Assembly: GCF_003115855.1 (NCBI RefSeq)
Contig: NZ_KZ819079.1
Location: forward strand, 1-64,000
Origin: Brenneria corticis
Lineage (GTDB): Bacteria; Pseudomonadota; Gammaproteobacteria; Enterobacterales; Enterobacteriaceae
Direction of reading: 5' to 3'
Length of the DNA stretch: 64,000 bases
The notes beneath the pieces were generated by a model that ran no database searches, was not told the origin of the DNA, and saw only the letters and a list, made by a program, of their open reading frames with translations. This document shows positions 8,422 through 17,804 of the stretch, piece after piece. A program made the translations under genes and the position numbers. Position 1 is the first letter of the stretch; each line of letters starts with the position of its first letter.

Positions 8422-8436
8422 TTCAGGCTGCGGCGA

Positions 8437-9330
8437 TCAGGCTACGGCAGGGCGCACGCCCAGAGTATGGCAAATCGCGTAGCTCAGTTCAGCACGGTTT
8501 AGGGTGTAGAAGTGGAAGTCTTTTACCCCTTCGCGACTGAGGATTTTCACCATATCCATGGCAATGGCGGCGCCGACCATTTTGCGCGTCTCGGGATCGT
8601 TATCCAGGCCGTCGAACATCGCCGTCATCCAGTTCGGCACGCGAACATTGGTCATGGTGGCGAAACGCTGTAATTGCCTGAAATTGGAAACCGGCAGAAT
8701 GCCGGGAACGATCTCGACGTCAATACCGGTTGAAACACAGCGATCGCGAAAACGCAGATAGCTTTCCACGTCAAAAAAGAACTGGGTGATCGCCCGGTTG
8801 GCGCCGGCGTCAATTTTACGCTTCAGATTGATCAGGTCAGCCTGGGCGCTTTTCGCTTCCGGATGCACTTCAGGATAGGCGGCGACGGAAATATCAAAGT
8901 CGCCGACTTCTTTTAACAGGGAGACCAGATCGGCCGCATACATATCGGGTTTACCGCCGCCGGCCGGCAAATCCCCGCGCAGCGCGACGATATGACGAAT
9001 CCCGCTCCGCCAGTAATCCTGGGCGATTTCGCGCAGATGGTCGCGGGAAGCATCGATACAGGTAAGATGGGGAGCCGCTTCCAGTCCGGTGCGTTCTTTA
9101 ATCGTCTTGATGATGCTGTGAGTGCGATCGCGCTCACCTGAATTCGCCCCGTAGGTAACGGAAACGAACTTCGGTTTGAGACTGCTCAGACGGTCGATGG
9201 AGTTCCACAGCGTTTCTTCCATCTCACTGGTGCGCGGTGGGAAAAATTCAAATGAAACATTAATCTGTCCCTGCAATTCCGCCAGGCTTTGATTCAGCGC
9301 TTCCCGCTGATTTGCGTGAAAAAAACTCAT
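8437..9330 (-). CDS. metF: 5,10-methylenetetrahydrofolate reductase
   Basis: MetF reduces methylenetetrahydrofolate to methyltetrahydrofolate, the methyl donor for methionine synthesis, using FAD and NADH. The 297-residue protein has the expected length and recognisable family segments: VSFEFFPPRTSEMEE near the N-terminus containing the catalytic Glu, APHLTCIDA, IVALRGDLP and GANRAITQFFFDV. The start (MSFFHANQREALNQS) matches E. coli. It is a monocistronic minus-strand gene with MetJ boxes upstream, next to the metL-metB block as in E. coli. Confidence 0.96.
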   Translation of the reverse strand: MSFFHANQREALNQSLAELQGQINVSFEFFPPRTSEMEETLWNSIDRLSSLKPKFVSVTYGANSGERDRTHSIIKTIKERTGLEAAPHLTCIDASRDHLREIAQDYWRSGIRHIVALRGDLPAGGGKPDMYAADLVSLLKEVGDFDISVAAYPEVHPEAKSAQADLINLKRKIDAGANRAITQFFFDVESYLRFRDRCVSTGIDVEIVPGILPVSNFRQLQRFATMTNVRVPNWMTAMFDGLDNDPETRKMVGAAIAMDMVKILSREGVKDFHFYTLNRAELSYAICHTLGVRPAVA

Positions 9331-9559
9331 CCTGCTACCCCATCAACCGTTGCTATTATTATCATTCGTAAACGTCTATACGTTTAGACGTCTATATAAA
9401 AAATGACGCAATCCGCCTGATGAGTCAACGTTTTTAACCGCCGGAGGCGGTGATGATTACTCATGTAACATGAAAGAAATTCATGATGCGGCAAAACGTA
9501 GCGGGCGGGCGACGGCGCAACGGTGCCGAAACACGCGTTGCCGACCGTCATCATTCACG
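9331..9559. other. metF-metL intergenic region
   Basis: Besides the met boxes at 9370-9393 the 229-bp gap contains a small stem (ACCGCC/GGCGGT, 9437-9451) without a T-tract on the side that would serve metL. No gene is visible. Confidence 0.5.
9370..9393. promoter_or_regulatory. MetJ operator (three tandem met boxes) before metF
   Basis: Three contiguous 8-mers AAACGTCT, ATACGTTT and AGACGTCT match the met box consensus AGACGTCT at 7, 5 and 8 positions respectively. They lie 40-63 bp upstream of the metF ATG. Tandem boxes are the known binding mode of the MetJ repressor with S-adenosylmethionine, whose gene lies in this same window. Confidence 0.88.
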
Positions 9560-11995
9560 TTAAAGCAGTTGCGCCAGACGATTTAAATCCGACTGGATGG
9601 CCCCGGCTGTCACATCCCGTCCGGCTCCCGGACCGCGGATCACCAGCGGGTTATCCCGATACCAGCGGCTTTCGATGGCAAACACATTATCGCACGGCAA
9701 TAATGACGCCAGCGGGTGATCGGGCCGGACGGCCTCAACGCCGACGCGCGCCTTGCCGTTGCTGTCAAAACGGGCGACGTGCCGCAGCACCAGCCCCATC
9801 TCCTGAGCGGCTTCCAGCCGTTGCAGCATCTGCTCGTTCAGCGGCTCGCCGTTCTCAAAGAATTGATCGACGGAACCTTGTTCACAGCCCGCCGGCACCA
9901 GCGATTCAACGCGCACCTGGCTTGGTTCGATTTCATACCCGGCCTCGCGAGCCAGGATCACCAGCTTGCGCATCACGTCCTGCCCGGACAGATCAACGCG
10001 CGGATCCGGCTCCGTCAGCCCTTGCTGACAGGCCTGATCCACCAGCTCGGTAAACGGGACCGTACCGTCGAACTGCAGGAACAGCCACGACAGCGTACCG
10101 GAGAAAATGCCGCTGATGGACAGAATAGCGTCGCCGCTTTCCCGCAGATCCCGCACGGCGAAGTTCACCGGCAAACCGGCGCCGACGGTGGCGTTGTATA
10201 ACCAGTGGCGGCCCGTTTTGGCGAAGGCGTCGCGGATCTGGCGATAGTTATTGCCGCCGGAAGCCCCCGCCAGCTTGTTGGCGCTGATCACATGAAAACC
10301 GTAGCTGGCGAAATCAAGATACAAATCAGCGACCGATTCGCTGGCGGTCACATCCAGCACCACCAAATCATCAAACGGGTGGGCGCGCATCCACAGGAAC
10401 AGATCTTCGCCGTCACGCTCCTGCGCTTCATCGTCGAAAAAGGCCAACGCCCTGCTGGCGTCCAGACCGTCGTAATTCAGCAGACTTCGGGTGCTGTCCA
10501 CCACCCCGGCGAGAACAAACTCAAAGCCGGTGCGGGCGGAAATATTCGTTTGCTCGCGGGCAAACAGCTCCAGCCAGCGCGAACCGATATTCCCTTTGCC
10601 GAACAGCACCAGGCCGATGCGTTTTTCGGCGCGGAACAGCGAGTGATGCAACCCGCGGATCAGGTGCTCCGTCGGCCCGACGCGCAACACCGCCACCAGG
10701 CTGATGTCATCTTCGGACTGCCAGATAAACTCTGTCGGCTGATCTTTCAGCTGTTGGTAGAAACGGTGGCTGTGTAGCGGGTTCTTGCAGACGCCGGCCC
10801 CCACCATCGCCACCAGCACCAGATCTTCGCGCATGGTCAACTGCACGGGCAAAGCGGCCTGGTTGAGTAATTTCCAGGCGCTGTCCACCACCTCGGAGGT
10901 GTAGCACAGCTGCAGCAGATTGCGATCGTGATGAACGCCGGTCGCCAGCGGTTTTATCTGCGCGCGATTCAGCAATTGCTCGATCTCTTTCTGCAGCAGC
11001 GGGAAGTCGTGTTCCGGCGGCACCTGAACGTCGATCAGACAGACGTCGTCGTGGCTGGTGACGATTTTGGCGCCGGTGCCGGACGCCAGCACGCGCTCAA
11101 TACGCGTAGAACCCTGTTCCGGCTGATAACTGCAGCGCAGTTGCAGATCGATATCACTGCCGGATACCGGCTGCAAGGTACGGGTATGCAGCACCGGCGC
11201 GGCGAGGCGCGCCAGTTCGCTGGCTTCATCCAGCCGTAACAGCGGCAGCAGGCAGGCATCTTTGACTTTGCGCGGGTCGGCGCTATACACCCCGGCGACG
11301 TCGCTCCAGATGGTCACGCGTTCAACGCCCGCCAAGGCGCCGATCTGGGTGGCGGAATAGTCGCTGCCGTTGCGCCCCAGCAGCACCGATTCGCCCGCCT
11401 CGTTGCGGCAGATAAACCCGGTGACCACCAGACGCTGCCCGGCATGCTGCGCCAGACACTGTTGCAGCAGCGGCCAGGAGCGGCCCTCGTCCACCTGGGG
11501 CTGCGCCGCCCGCTCGGCGCGCAGAAAGTCGCGCGCATCCAGCCAGGAAGATTGCATATCCAGCTGGTTAAGCAGCGCGGACATCAGACGGGCCGACCAG
11601 ATCTCGCCGTGGCCGACGACTTCGGCATACACGGCATCGGTGATATCGCCATCCAGCAGCGCGGCCAACCGTTCCAGATCGCGGATAAACTGGGTGGTCA
11701 GCGGCTCGGCCGCGTCAGGAGGCAACAGCCCGGCAATCAGATCGCTTTGATAGCGACGCAGCGCCTGCTGAACCTGATGCGCGGAAAGCCGATCGCTTTG
11801 GCTCAGCTTTAACCAGCTGATGAGCTGGTTAGTGGTGCCGCCGGCGGCGGAAACCACCATCAAATCGCCGGGGTGGCTGTGCTCGGCCATAATACCGGCA
11901 ACGCGCTGGTAACACTTCACGTCGGCCAGACTGCTGCCGCCAAACTTATGCAGTTGCCGGCCGGTTAAGGTTCCCGCTACTCCTGATGCACTCAT
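9560..11995 (-). CDS. metL: Bifunctional aspartokinase II / homoserine dehydrogenase II
   Basis: MetL catalyses the first and third steps from aspartate toward methionine. The 811-residue fusion has an N-terminal aspartokinase (KFGGSSLADVKCYQRVA, about residues 17-33; the LGRNGSDYSATQIGAL substrate segment near 207), central ACT-type regulatory modules, and a C-terminal homoserine dehydrogenase beginning near residue 465 (IGLVLFGKGNIGSRWLE NAD(P) fold; NKLAGASGGNNY; GTLSWLFLQFDG). Its ATG lies 2 bp after the metB stop, so the two form a tightly coupled metBL operon under the MetJ boxes upstream of metB. Confidence 0.96.
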   Translation of the reverse strand: MSASGVAGTLTGRQLHKFGGSSLADVKCYQRVAGIMAEHSHPGDLMVVSAAGGTTNQLISWLKLSQSDRLSAHQVQQALRRYQSDLIAGLLPPDAAEPLTTQFIRDLERLAALLDGDITDAVYAEVVGHGEIWSARLMSALLNQLDMQSSWLDARDFLRAERAAQPQVDEGRSWPLLQQCLAQHAGQRLVVTGFICRNEAGESVLLGRNGSDYSATQIGALAGVERVTIWSDVAGVYSADPRKVKDACLLPLLRLDEASELARLAAPVLHTRTLQPVSGSDIDLQLRCSYQPEQGSTRIERVLASGTGAKIVTSHDDVCLIDVQVPPEHDFPLLQKEIEQLLNRAQIKPLATGVHHDRNLLQLCYTSEVVDSAWKLLNQAALPVQLTMREDLVLVAMVGAGVCKNPLHSHRFYQQLKDQPTEFIWQSEDDISLVAVLRVGPTEHLIRGLHHSLFRAEKRIGLVLFGKGNIGSRWLELFAREQTNISARTGFEFVLAGVVDSTRSLLNYDGLDASRALAFFDDEAQERDGEDLFLWMRAHPFDDLVVLDVTASESVADLYLDFASYGFHVISANKLAGASGGNNYRQIRDAFAKTGRHWLYNATVGAGLPVNFAVRDLRESGDAILSISGIFSGTLSWLFLQFDGTVPFTELVDQACQQGLTEPDPRVDLSGQDVMRKLVILAREAGYEIEPSQVRVESLVPAGCEQGSVDQFFENGEPLNEQMLQRLEAAQEMGLVLRHVARFDSNGKARVGVEAVRPDHPLASLLPCDNVFAIESRWYRDNPLVIRGPGAGRDVTAGAIQSDLNRLAQLL

Positions 11996-11997
11996 TC

Positions 11998-13158
11998 TTA
12001 CCTCTTCGCTGCGGCCTGAAATGCGCGATCCAGATCGGCAACCAGATCGTCGCCATCTTCAATACCGGTTGAAATACGCAGTAATGTTTCAGAAATCCCG
12101 GCGGCGGCGCGCGCTTCCGGCGCCATACCGGCATGCGTCATCGTCGCCGCATGGGAAATCAGGCTTTCCACTCCGCCCAGCGACTCCGCCAGGGTAAAGA
12201 ACTCCAGCGACGCCAGGAAGCGGCGCAGGGTATCTTCATCGCCGTCCAGTTCAAAACTGAGCATGGCGCCGAATCCGGATTGCTGGCGGCGCGCAATCTC
12301 ATGGCCGGGATTCTGCGGCAGTGAAGGGTGATATAATTTTTTCACCAGCGGCTGTTGCTGTAAATACTCCACCAACTGTAGCGCATTTTTCTGCGCCGCG
12401 GCCATACGCGGAGACAGGGTGCGCAGACCGCGCAGCAGCAGATAGCTGTCAAACGCGCCGCCGGTGACGCCAATATTGTTCGCCCACCAGGCCAGCTCCG
12501 TCGCCGTTTCCTTATCGCGGGCAATCACCGCTCCGGCGACTACGTCGGAATGGCCGTTCAGGTACTTGGTGCAGGAGTGCACCACCAGATCCGCGCCCAG
12601 CGCCAGCGGTTGCTGCAAGGCGGGGCTCAGGAAGGTGTTATCCACCACGCTGACGGCCCCCGCCGCTCGCGCCGCCTGGCAAATGGCCGCGATATCCACC
12701 ACCCGCAGCAGAGGATTGCTGGGGCTTTCCACCAGCACCAGTTTAGGTTTCTCTTCCAGCGCCGCGTTGAGCGCCGCTTCATCCCCCTGGTCGACAAACC
12801 TGACGCGAAAGGCGCCGCGTTTGTTCAGGCTGTCGAACAGGCGGTAGCTGCCGCCGTAGCAATCATGCGGCGCGACCAGCAGATCGCCGGGGCGCAGAAA
12901 GACCGTGCACACCAGCATAATGGCCGACATGCCGCTGCTGGTCATCACCGCGTCCGCACCGCCTTCCAGTTCGGCCAGCGCGCGCTGAACGACATCGCGG
13001 GTAGGGTTGCCCCGGCGGGAGTAGTCGTGCGCTCTTGGCTGATTGAATCCGGTAAAGTTATATGTACTGGAAAGATGAATGGGGGGGACAACGCAGCCGT
13101 ATTGCTCGTCATTATTTAATCCGCTGCGCACTGCGATGGTAGCCTGTTTACGCGTCAT
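11998..13158 (-). CDS. metB: Cystathionine gamma-synthase
   Basis: MetB condenses O-succinylhomoserine with cysteine to cystathionine, using pyridoxal phosphate. The 386-residue protein shows the Cys/Met-metabolism PLP family motifs: YSRRGNPTRDVVQRALAELE, DNTFLSPALQQPLALGADLV and the PLP-lysine segment VVHSCTKYLNGHSDV (Lys near residue 198). The C-terminal region with SLGGVESLISHAATMTHA is also present. It is the first gene of the metBL operon and divergent from metJ, with shared MetJ operators in between. Confidence 0.96.
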   Translation of the reverse strand: MTRKQATIAVRSGLNNDEQYGCVVPPIHLSSTYNFTGFNQPRAHDYSRRGNPTRDVVQRALAELEGGADAVMTSSGMSAIMLVCTVFLRPGDLLVAPHDCYGGSYRLFDSLNKRGAFRVRFVDQGDEAALNAALEEKPKLVLVESPSNPLLRVVDIAAICQAARAAGAVSVVDNTFLSPALQQPLALGADLVVHSCTKYLNGHSDVVAGAVIARDKETATELAWWANNIGVTGGAFDSYLLLRGLRTLSPRMAAAQKNALQLVEYLQQQPLVKKLYHPSLPQNPGHEIARRQQSGFGAMLSFELDGDEDTLRRFLASLEFFTLAESLGGVESLISHAATMTHAGMAPEARAAAGISETLLRISTGIEDGDDLVADLDRAFQAAAKR

Positions 13159-13225
13159 CTGCTCTTTTCCTGGCTGGAAGCTGAAAGTAGGAACTAAAGA
13201 GTAAACCCAGTTGAGTTAGCCGTCA

Positions 13226-13249
13226 ATACATCTAGACTTCTAAACTTCT
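13226..13249. promoter_or_regulatory. MetJ operator between metB and metJ
   Basis: Three contiguous 8-mers ATACATCT, AGACTTCT and AAACTTCT resemble the met box AGACGTCT, and weaker repeats may continue to about 13265. The site lies in the 186-bp divergent promoter region and should repress metBL and autoregulate metJ, as in E. coli. Confidence 0.8.
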
Positions 13250-13344
13250 TTGCGTATAGATTGAGCATCAGCATAATAACCGCTAGAATTGTGCTATTTC
13301 ATGACAGATCCTGTCTTCATCACGATTAATTTTTAAGGTATCCC

Positions 13345-13662
13345 ATGGCTGAGTGGAACGGCGAGTATGTCAGCCCTTACGCTGAACACGGTAAAAAAAG
13401 CGAACAGGTAAAAAAAATTACTGTCTCTATTCCGCTGAAAGTATTGAAGATACTGACTGACGAGCGGACCCGGCGTCAGGTTAATAACCTGCGTCACGCA
13501 ACCAACAGCGAACTGCTGTGCGAGGCTTTTTTGCACGCCTTCACCGGCCAGCCGCTGCCGAACGATAAGGATCTTCGTAAAGAACGCAGCGACGAAATTC
13601 CGGAAGCGGCCAAAATCATCATGCGGGAGATGGGGATCGACCCGGATACCTGGGAATATTGA
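13345..13662 (+). CDS. metJ: Methionine repressor MetJ
   Basis: MetJ is a dimeric ribbon-helix-helix repressor that uses S-adenosylmethionine as co-repressor. The product has 105 residues, like E. coli MetJ. The DNA-contacting beta strand is in KKSEQVKKITVSIPLKVLKI (about residues 18-37), followed by RTRRQVNNLRHATNSELLCE. It is divergent from metB and followed by a strong bidirectional terminator. Operators before metF and between metB and metJ indicate its regulon within the window. Confidence 0.97.
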   Translation: MAEWNGEYVSPYAEHGKKSEQVKKITVSIPLKVLKILTDERTRRQVNNLRHATNSELLCEAFLHAFTGQPLPNDKDLRKERSDEIPEAAKIIMREMGIDPDTWEY

Positions 13663-13716
13663 TGGTCAGGCGGGAAGGTGTTATGAGACGTTGAATGGTA
13701 TCGGCGGGTGATAACC

Positions 13717-13744
13717 AACAAAGGCACCCTGAGGTGCCTTTGTT
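13717..13744. terminator. Bidirectional terminator between metJ and rpmE
   Basis: A perfect 12-bp stem (AACAAAGGCACC / GGTGCCTTTGTT) closes a CTGA tetraloop. A and T runs flank it on both sides, so it can end both metJ (plus) and rpmE (minus). Confidence 0.85.
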
Positions 13745-13767
13745 GTCTTACAGCTGACCGGTAACGC

Positions 13768-13983
13768 TTATTTTTTGCTGCCCGGTACGCTGAAACGCTT
13801 GTTGAAGCGATCGACACGACCACCCGTTGCAACATCACGCTGCTTACCGGTGTAGAACGGGTGGCATTCGCCACAGACGTCCAGGTTCAGGTCGTGACCC
13901 ACGGTAGAATGGGTTTTGATGACGTTACCGCAAGAGCACGTTGCCGTAACTTCTGCATAATTCGGGTGAATACCTTTTTTCAT
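13768..13983 (-). CDS. rpmE: 50S ribosomal protein L31 (zinc-binding form)
   Basis: A 71-residue ribosomal protein of the large subunit. The four cysteines Cys16, Cys18, Cys37 and Cys40 form the zinc site, marking the C+ type of L31. Zinc-deplete cells often replace this type with a cysteine-free paralogue; no paralogue is in this window. It is monocistronic, convergent with metJ and divergent from priA, as in E. coli. Confidence 0.97.
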   Translation of the reverse strand: MKKGIHPNYAEVTATCSCGNVIKTHSTVGHDLNLDVCGECHPFYTGKQRDVATGGRVDRFNKRFSVPGSKK

Positions 13984-14239
13984 GGGAAACCTCTGTTAAG
14001 GCCGTGTCGCTATCCAGCCCTGTTCCGCCAGACACCACACGAAAGTTGAGTAAGAAGTTGAGTCAATCAACCATTATACCACGCAGTATAATGGCGGCGA
14101 ATCATACAGAATCCAACCAGCCGATGCAATCGCATCCACACATTATCGTGCGCAGCATGTACACTAGCGCCTGTTATTATTTCACGCCTATGCCGCGGTT
14201 GGTTAAAATCGCCATATTCTGATCCCTGCCGGAGAAGTC

Positions 14240-16435
14240 ATGTCTGTCGCTCAGGTCGCGCTCCCCGTGCCATTAGCACGTACATTCGATTATATACTCC
14301 CCGCGGGCGTCAAGCCTCAGGTTGGCGTGCGCGTCAGCGTCTCTTTCGGCAACCGCAAGACTATCGGCATTATCGCCGCGCTCAGCGAATCCAGCGAACT
14401 GCCGCTGGCGCAGCTAAAACCGCTGCACGCCGTACTCGACGAGCAGCCGCTGTTTCCTCCCAGCCTGTGGCGCATTCTGCTGTGGGCGGTGGACTACTAT
14501 CACTACCCGATCGGGGAAGTGCTGTTCCATGCCTTACCCATCTTGTTGCGTCAGGGCAAGCCGGCGCACCGCGCGCCGCTGTGGCAATGGTTCGCCACGG
14601 AACAGGGCAAAGCGACCCCGCTGGACGCGCTGAAGCGCGCGCCGAAACAGCAGCAGGCGATGGCGGCGTTGCTTCAGGCGCCGCTTTATCGCCACCAGGT
14701 CAGCGAAACCGACCTGACGGAAACCGCGCTGCAGGCCCTGCGCAAAAAAGGACTGTGCGATTTAACCGCCGCCAGACAAACGGTGCGCGACTGGCGTAAA
14801 GACTTCAGCATCTCCACCGAGCGCCTGCGTCTGAATACCGAACAGGCCACCGCCGTCGGGGCGATTCGCAGCGAAGACCAACACTTCGCCGCCTGGTTGC
14901 TGGCGGGAATTACCGGCTCGGGAAAAACGGAAGTGTATCTCAGCGTGCTGGAGAACGTACTGACGCAGGGCAAACAGGCCTTGGTCCTGGTGCCGGAGAT
15001 CGGCCTGACGCCGCAGACCATCGCCCGCTTTCGCGAGCGTTTCAATGCGCCGGTCGACGTGCTGCATTCAGGCCTTAATGACAGCGAACGGCTTGCCGTC
15101 TGGCTGAGCGCCCGCGCGGGCGAGACGGCCATCGTCATCGGCACCCGTTCGGCCCTGTTTACCCCCTTTGCCCGGCTGGGCCTGATCGTCATCGACGAGG
15201 AGCACGACAGCTCTTATAAACAGCAGGAAGGCTGGCGTTACCATGCGCGCGACCTGGCGGTATTCCGCGCCAGAGAGGAAAATATTCCCATCGTCATGGG
15301 CACGGCCACCCCGGCGCTGGAAACGCTGTATAACGTCCAGACGGGCAAATACCGGCAGTTGAAGCTCAGTAAACGGCCGGGAAACGCCAGGCTGGCCAGC
15401 CAGCACCTTCTTGATCTAAAGGGTCAGCCGCTTACCGCCGGGTTATCGCAACCGCTTATCGCCCGCATCCGCCATCATCTGGCGCAGGATAATCAGGTGA
15501 TTTTGTTCCTTAACCGCCGCGGCTTCGCCCCGGTGGTGATGTGCCACGAGTGCGGCTGGATTGCGGAGTGCCCGCGCTGCGATCACTATTACACCCTGCA
15601 CCAACATCAGCAGATACTCAGCTGCCATCATTGCGACAGCCATCGGCCGGTGCCGCACCAGTGCCCGCAGTGCGGCACCACCAATCTGGTGCCGGTGGGA
15701 ATGGGAACGGAGCGGCTGGAACAGGTGCTGGAGCCGCTGTTTGCGGGAATACCGATAACGCGCATCGATCGCGATACCACCAGCCGCAAGGGGGCGCTGG
15801 AGCAGCAGCTTTCCCAGGTCAGACAGGGCGGCGCCCGCATCCTTATCGGTACGCAGATGCTGGCGAAAGGCCACCACTTTCCCAACGTGACGCTGGTCGC
15901 GCTGCTGGATGTCGACAGCTCGCTGTTCTCCGCCGATTTTCGCGCCGCCGAGCGTTTCGCCCAACTCTATACCCAGGTTTCAGGGCGCGCCGGACGGGCG
16001 GGAAAGGCGGGAGAAGTGGTGTTGCAGACCCATCATCCGGAACATCCTTTATTGCAAATTCTGCTGCAACAGGGCTACGACGCCTTCGCCAGCCAAACGT
16101 TAAAAGAGAGACAAAGCGTTTTTCTGCCGCCCTATACCAGCCACATCCTGTTTCGCGCCGACGACCATGATAATCAGCAGGCGTCGCTGTTCCTGCAACA
16201 GCTGAGGAACCTGCTGGAAAGCAGCCCGCTGCGCGATGAATCGCTCTGGTTGCTTGGTCCGGTGCCGGCATTGCAGCCCAAACGCGCGGGCCGCTTCCGC
16301 TGGCAGCTGCTGCTGCAGCATCCCTCACGGGCGTTGTTGCAACGCCTGGTCAGAACGTCAATACCGTTGATCGGCACGCTGCCGCAGTCGCGCAAGGTAA
16401 AGTGGGTGTTGGACGTCGATCCAACGGACAGTTAG
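14240..16435 (+). CDS. priA: Primosomal replication restart helicase PriA
   Basis: PriA recognises stalled forks and reloads the DnaB helicase. The 731-residue protein (E. coli 732) has an N-terminal 3'-DNA binding domain (VALPVPLARTFDY), a Walker A motif GITGSGKTEVYLS near residue 230, and the Walker B/helicase motif VIDEEHDSSYKQQEG near 320. It also has the zinc-binding cysteine clusters CHECG, CPRC, CHHC and CPQC (about residues 435-480) and helicase motifs V-VI (GTQMLAKGHHFPNV, QVSGRAGRAGK). The ATG at 14240 is the only good start. Confidence 0.97.
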   Translation: MSVAQVALPVPLARTFDYILPAGVKPQVGVRVSVSFGNRKTIGIIAALSESSELPLAQLKPLHAVLDEQPLFPPSLWRILLWAVDYYHYPIGEVLFHALPILLRQGKPAHRAPLWQWFATEQGKATPLDALKRAPKQQQAMAALLQAPLYRHQVSETDLTETALQALRKKGLCDLTAARQTVRDWRKDFSISTERLRLNTEQATAVGAIRSEDQHFAAWLLAGITGSGKTEVYLSVLENVLTQGKQALVLVPEIGLTPQTIARFRERFNAPVDVLHSGLNDSERLAVWLSARAGETAIVIGTRSALFTPFARLGLIVIDEEHDSSYKQQEGWRYHARDLAVFRAREENIPIVMGTATPALETLYNVQTGKYRQLKLSKRPGNARLASQHLLDLKGQPLTAGLSQPLIARIRHHLAQDNQVILFLNRRGFAPVVMCHECGWIAECPRCDHYYTLHQHQQILSCHHCDSHRPVPHQCPQCGTTNLVPVGMGTERLEQVLEPLFAGIPITRIDRDTTSRKGALEQQLSQVRQGGARILIGTQMLAKGHHFPNVTLVALLDVDSSLFSADFRAAERFAQLYTQVSGRAGRAGKAGEVVLQTHHPEHPLLQILLQQGYDAFASQTLKERQSVFLPPYTSHILFRADDHDNQQASLFLQQLRNLLESSPLRDESLWLLGPVPALQPKRAGRFRWQLLLQHPSRALLQRLVRTSIPLIGTLPQSRKVKWVLDVDPTDS

Positions 16436-16679
16436 CGCCTTCGCCGCCGTCGTGGTTGCGAACCGCATCGAGAAACTGACATCTGTCACAGTTTCTATGC
16501 AAATTAAGCAATAAAAATTGCGCTCAATCTGTTAAGACTGTGCGCGGAGGCGGTATTCTGAAAAACATCGCCATTGCGCACCGCCATTGATAAATGACGG
16601 CCGGAAACCACAGCCCGCAAAATAAATCAGATAACCCTGGCTGATAGCGCCAGTTTACGCTGACGCAAGGAGAAAAGCG
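16436..16679. other. priA-cytR intergenic region
   Basis: The 244-bp gap should contain the cytR promoter. No strong operator, hairpin terminator or RNA gene was recognised. A good ribosome site (AAGGAG) ends 9 bases before the TTG start of cytR. Confidence 0.5.
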
Positions 16680-17723
16680 TTGGAGCAGAAAAAAGAAGTC
16701 GCCACGGCAACGATGAAAGACGTGGCGGACAAGGCCGGCGTGTCAACGGCCACCGTGTCGCGTACGTTGATGAATCCGGAAAAAGTATCCGCGACGACGC
16801 GCAAGAAAGTCGAACAAGCGGTTATCGCCGTGGGATATTCGCCCCATTCCCTGGTCCGAAACCTCAGGCGCAATGAATCACGAACCATCCTGACCATCGT
16901 ACCGGACATCTGCGATCCCTATTTTTCCGAGCTATTCAGAGGGATCGAAGAAACCGCGGCCGAACACGGCTATCTGGTACTGATCGGCGACTGCGCCCAC
17001 CAGCGGCAGAAAGAGAAAACGTTTGTCGATTTAATCATTACCAAACAGATTGACGGTATGCTGCTGCTGGGGTCCGACCTGCCGTTCGACGCCGGGAAAG
17101 AAGAGCAGCGCAGCCTGCCGCCGATGGTGATGGCCAATGAGTTTTCACCGGAGCTGGAGTTGCCGACGGTACATATTGATAATCTGACGGCCGCGTTTGA
17201 GGCGGTGCACTATCTGCATCAGTTGGGCCATCAACGCATCGCCTGTATTGCCGGACCGGAATATATGCCCCTGAGCCAATACCGCCTGCAGGGGTATGTT
17301 CAGGCGTTGCGCCGCAGCGGCATCACCATCGATAACCAATATATTATTCGCGGCGATTTTACTTATGAAACCGGGGCAAACGGCTTAACGGCGCTGATAA
17401 AGCACCCTCAGCCCCCCAGCGCCATTTTTTGCCATAACGATATCATGGCGCTTGGCGTGCTTGCGCAGGCCAAAAAAATCGGGCTGGATATACCGCGCGA
17501 CCTCTCCGTGGTCGGTTTTGACGATATCGAGCAAGCCCGGTACTGCTGGCCGCCATTGACAACGGTGGCGCAACCGCGTTATCAAATCGGACGTGAAGCG
17601 ATGCTGCTACTATTAGAGCAGCTACACGGCCACCGGGTACAAACCGGCTCCCGGCTGCTGGCCAGTGAACTGGTTATTCGCGACAGCACCGCGGCGCCGA
17701 ATTATTCCCGCAACAGGCTTTAA
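16680..17723 (+). CDS. cytR: Nucleoside-responsive repressor CytR (LacI family)
   Basis: CytR represses nucleoside uptake and catabolism genes together with CRP and is released by cytidine. The 347-residue product begins with the LacI-type helix-turn-helix (TMKDVADKAGVSTATVSRTL, about residues 11-30) and continues with a periplasmic-binding-protein-like domain (TILTIVPDICDPYFSELFRG, IIGKQIDG-like segment TKQIDGMLLLG). The start codon is TTG; AAGGAG at a suitable distance and alignment with the E. coli N-terminus support it. It sits between priA and ftsN as in E. coli. Confidence 0.94.
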   Translation: MEQKKEVATATMKDVADKAGVSTATVSRTLMNPEKVSATTRKKVEQAVIAVGYSPHSLVRNLRRNESRTILTIVPDICDPYFSELFRGIEETAAEHGYLVLIGDCAHQRQKEKTFVDLIITKQIDGMLLLGSDLPFDAGKEEQRSLPPMVMANEFSPELELPTVHIDNLTAAFEAVHYLHQLGHQRIACIAGPEYMPLSQYRLQGYVQALRRSGITIDNQYIIRGDFTYETGANGLTALIKHPQPPSAIFCHNDIMALGVLAQAKKIGLDIPRDLSVVGFDDIEQARYCWPPLTTVAQPRYQIGREAMLLLLEQLHGHRVQTGSRLLASELVIRDSTAAPNYSRNRL

Positions 17724-17804
17724 GACTTCTGGTGCTGGTCAAATATTTTAGGGTTCAGTAACATGTCCTCCTGATTACTTTATTCAATTCACAGCGAAAA
17801 GACA

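Noticed and set aside
9437..9451. Stem ACCGCC/GGCGGT as a metL terminator
   Set aside because: More than 100 bp from the metL stop and without a T-tract on the minus strand.
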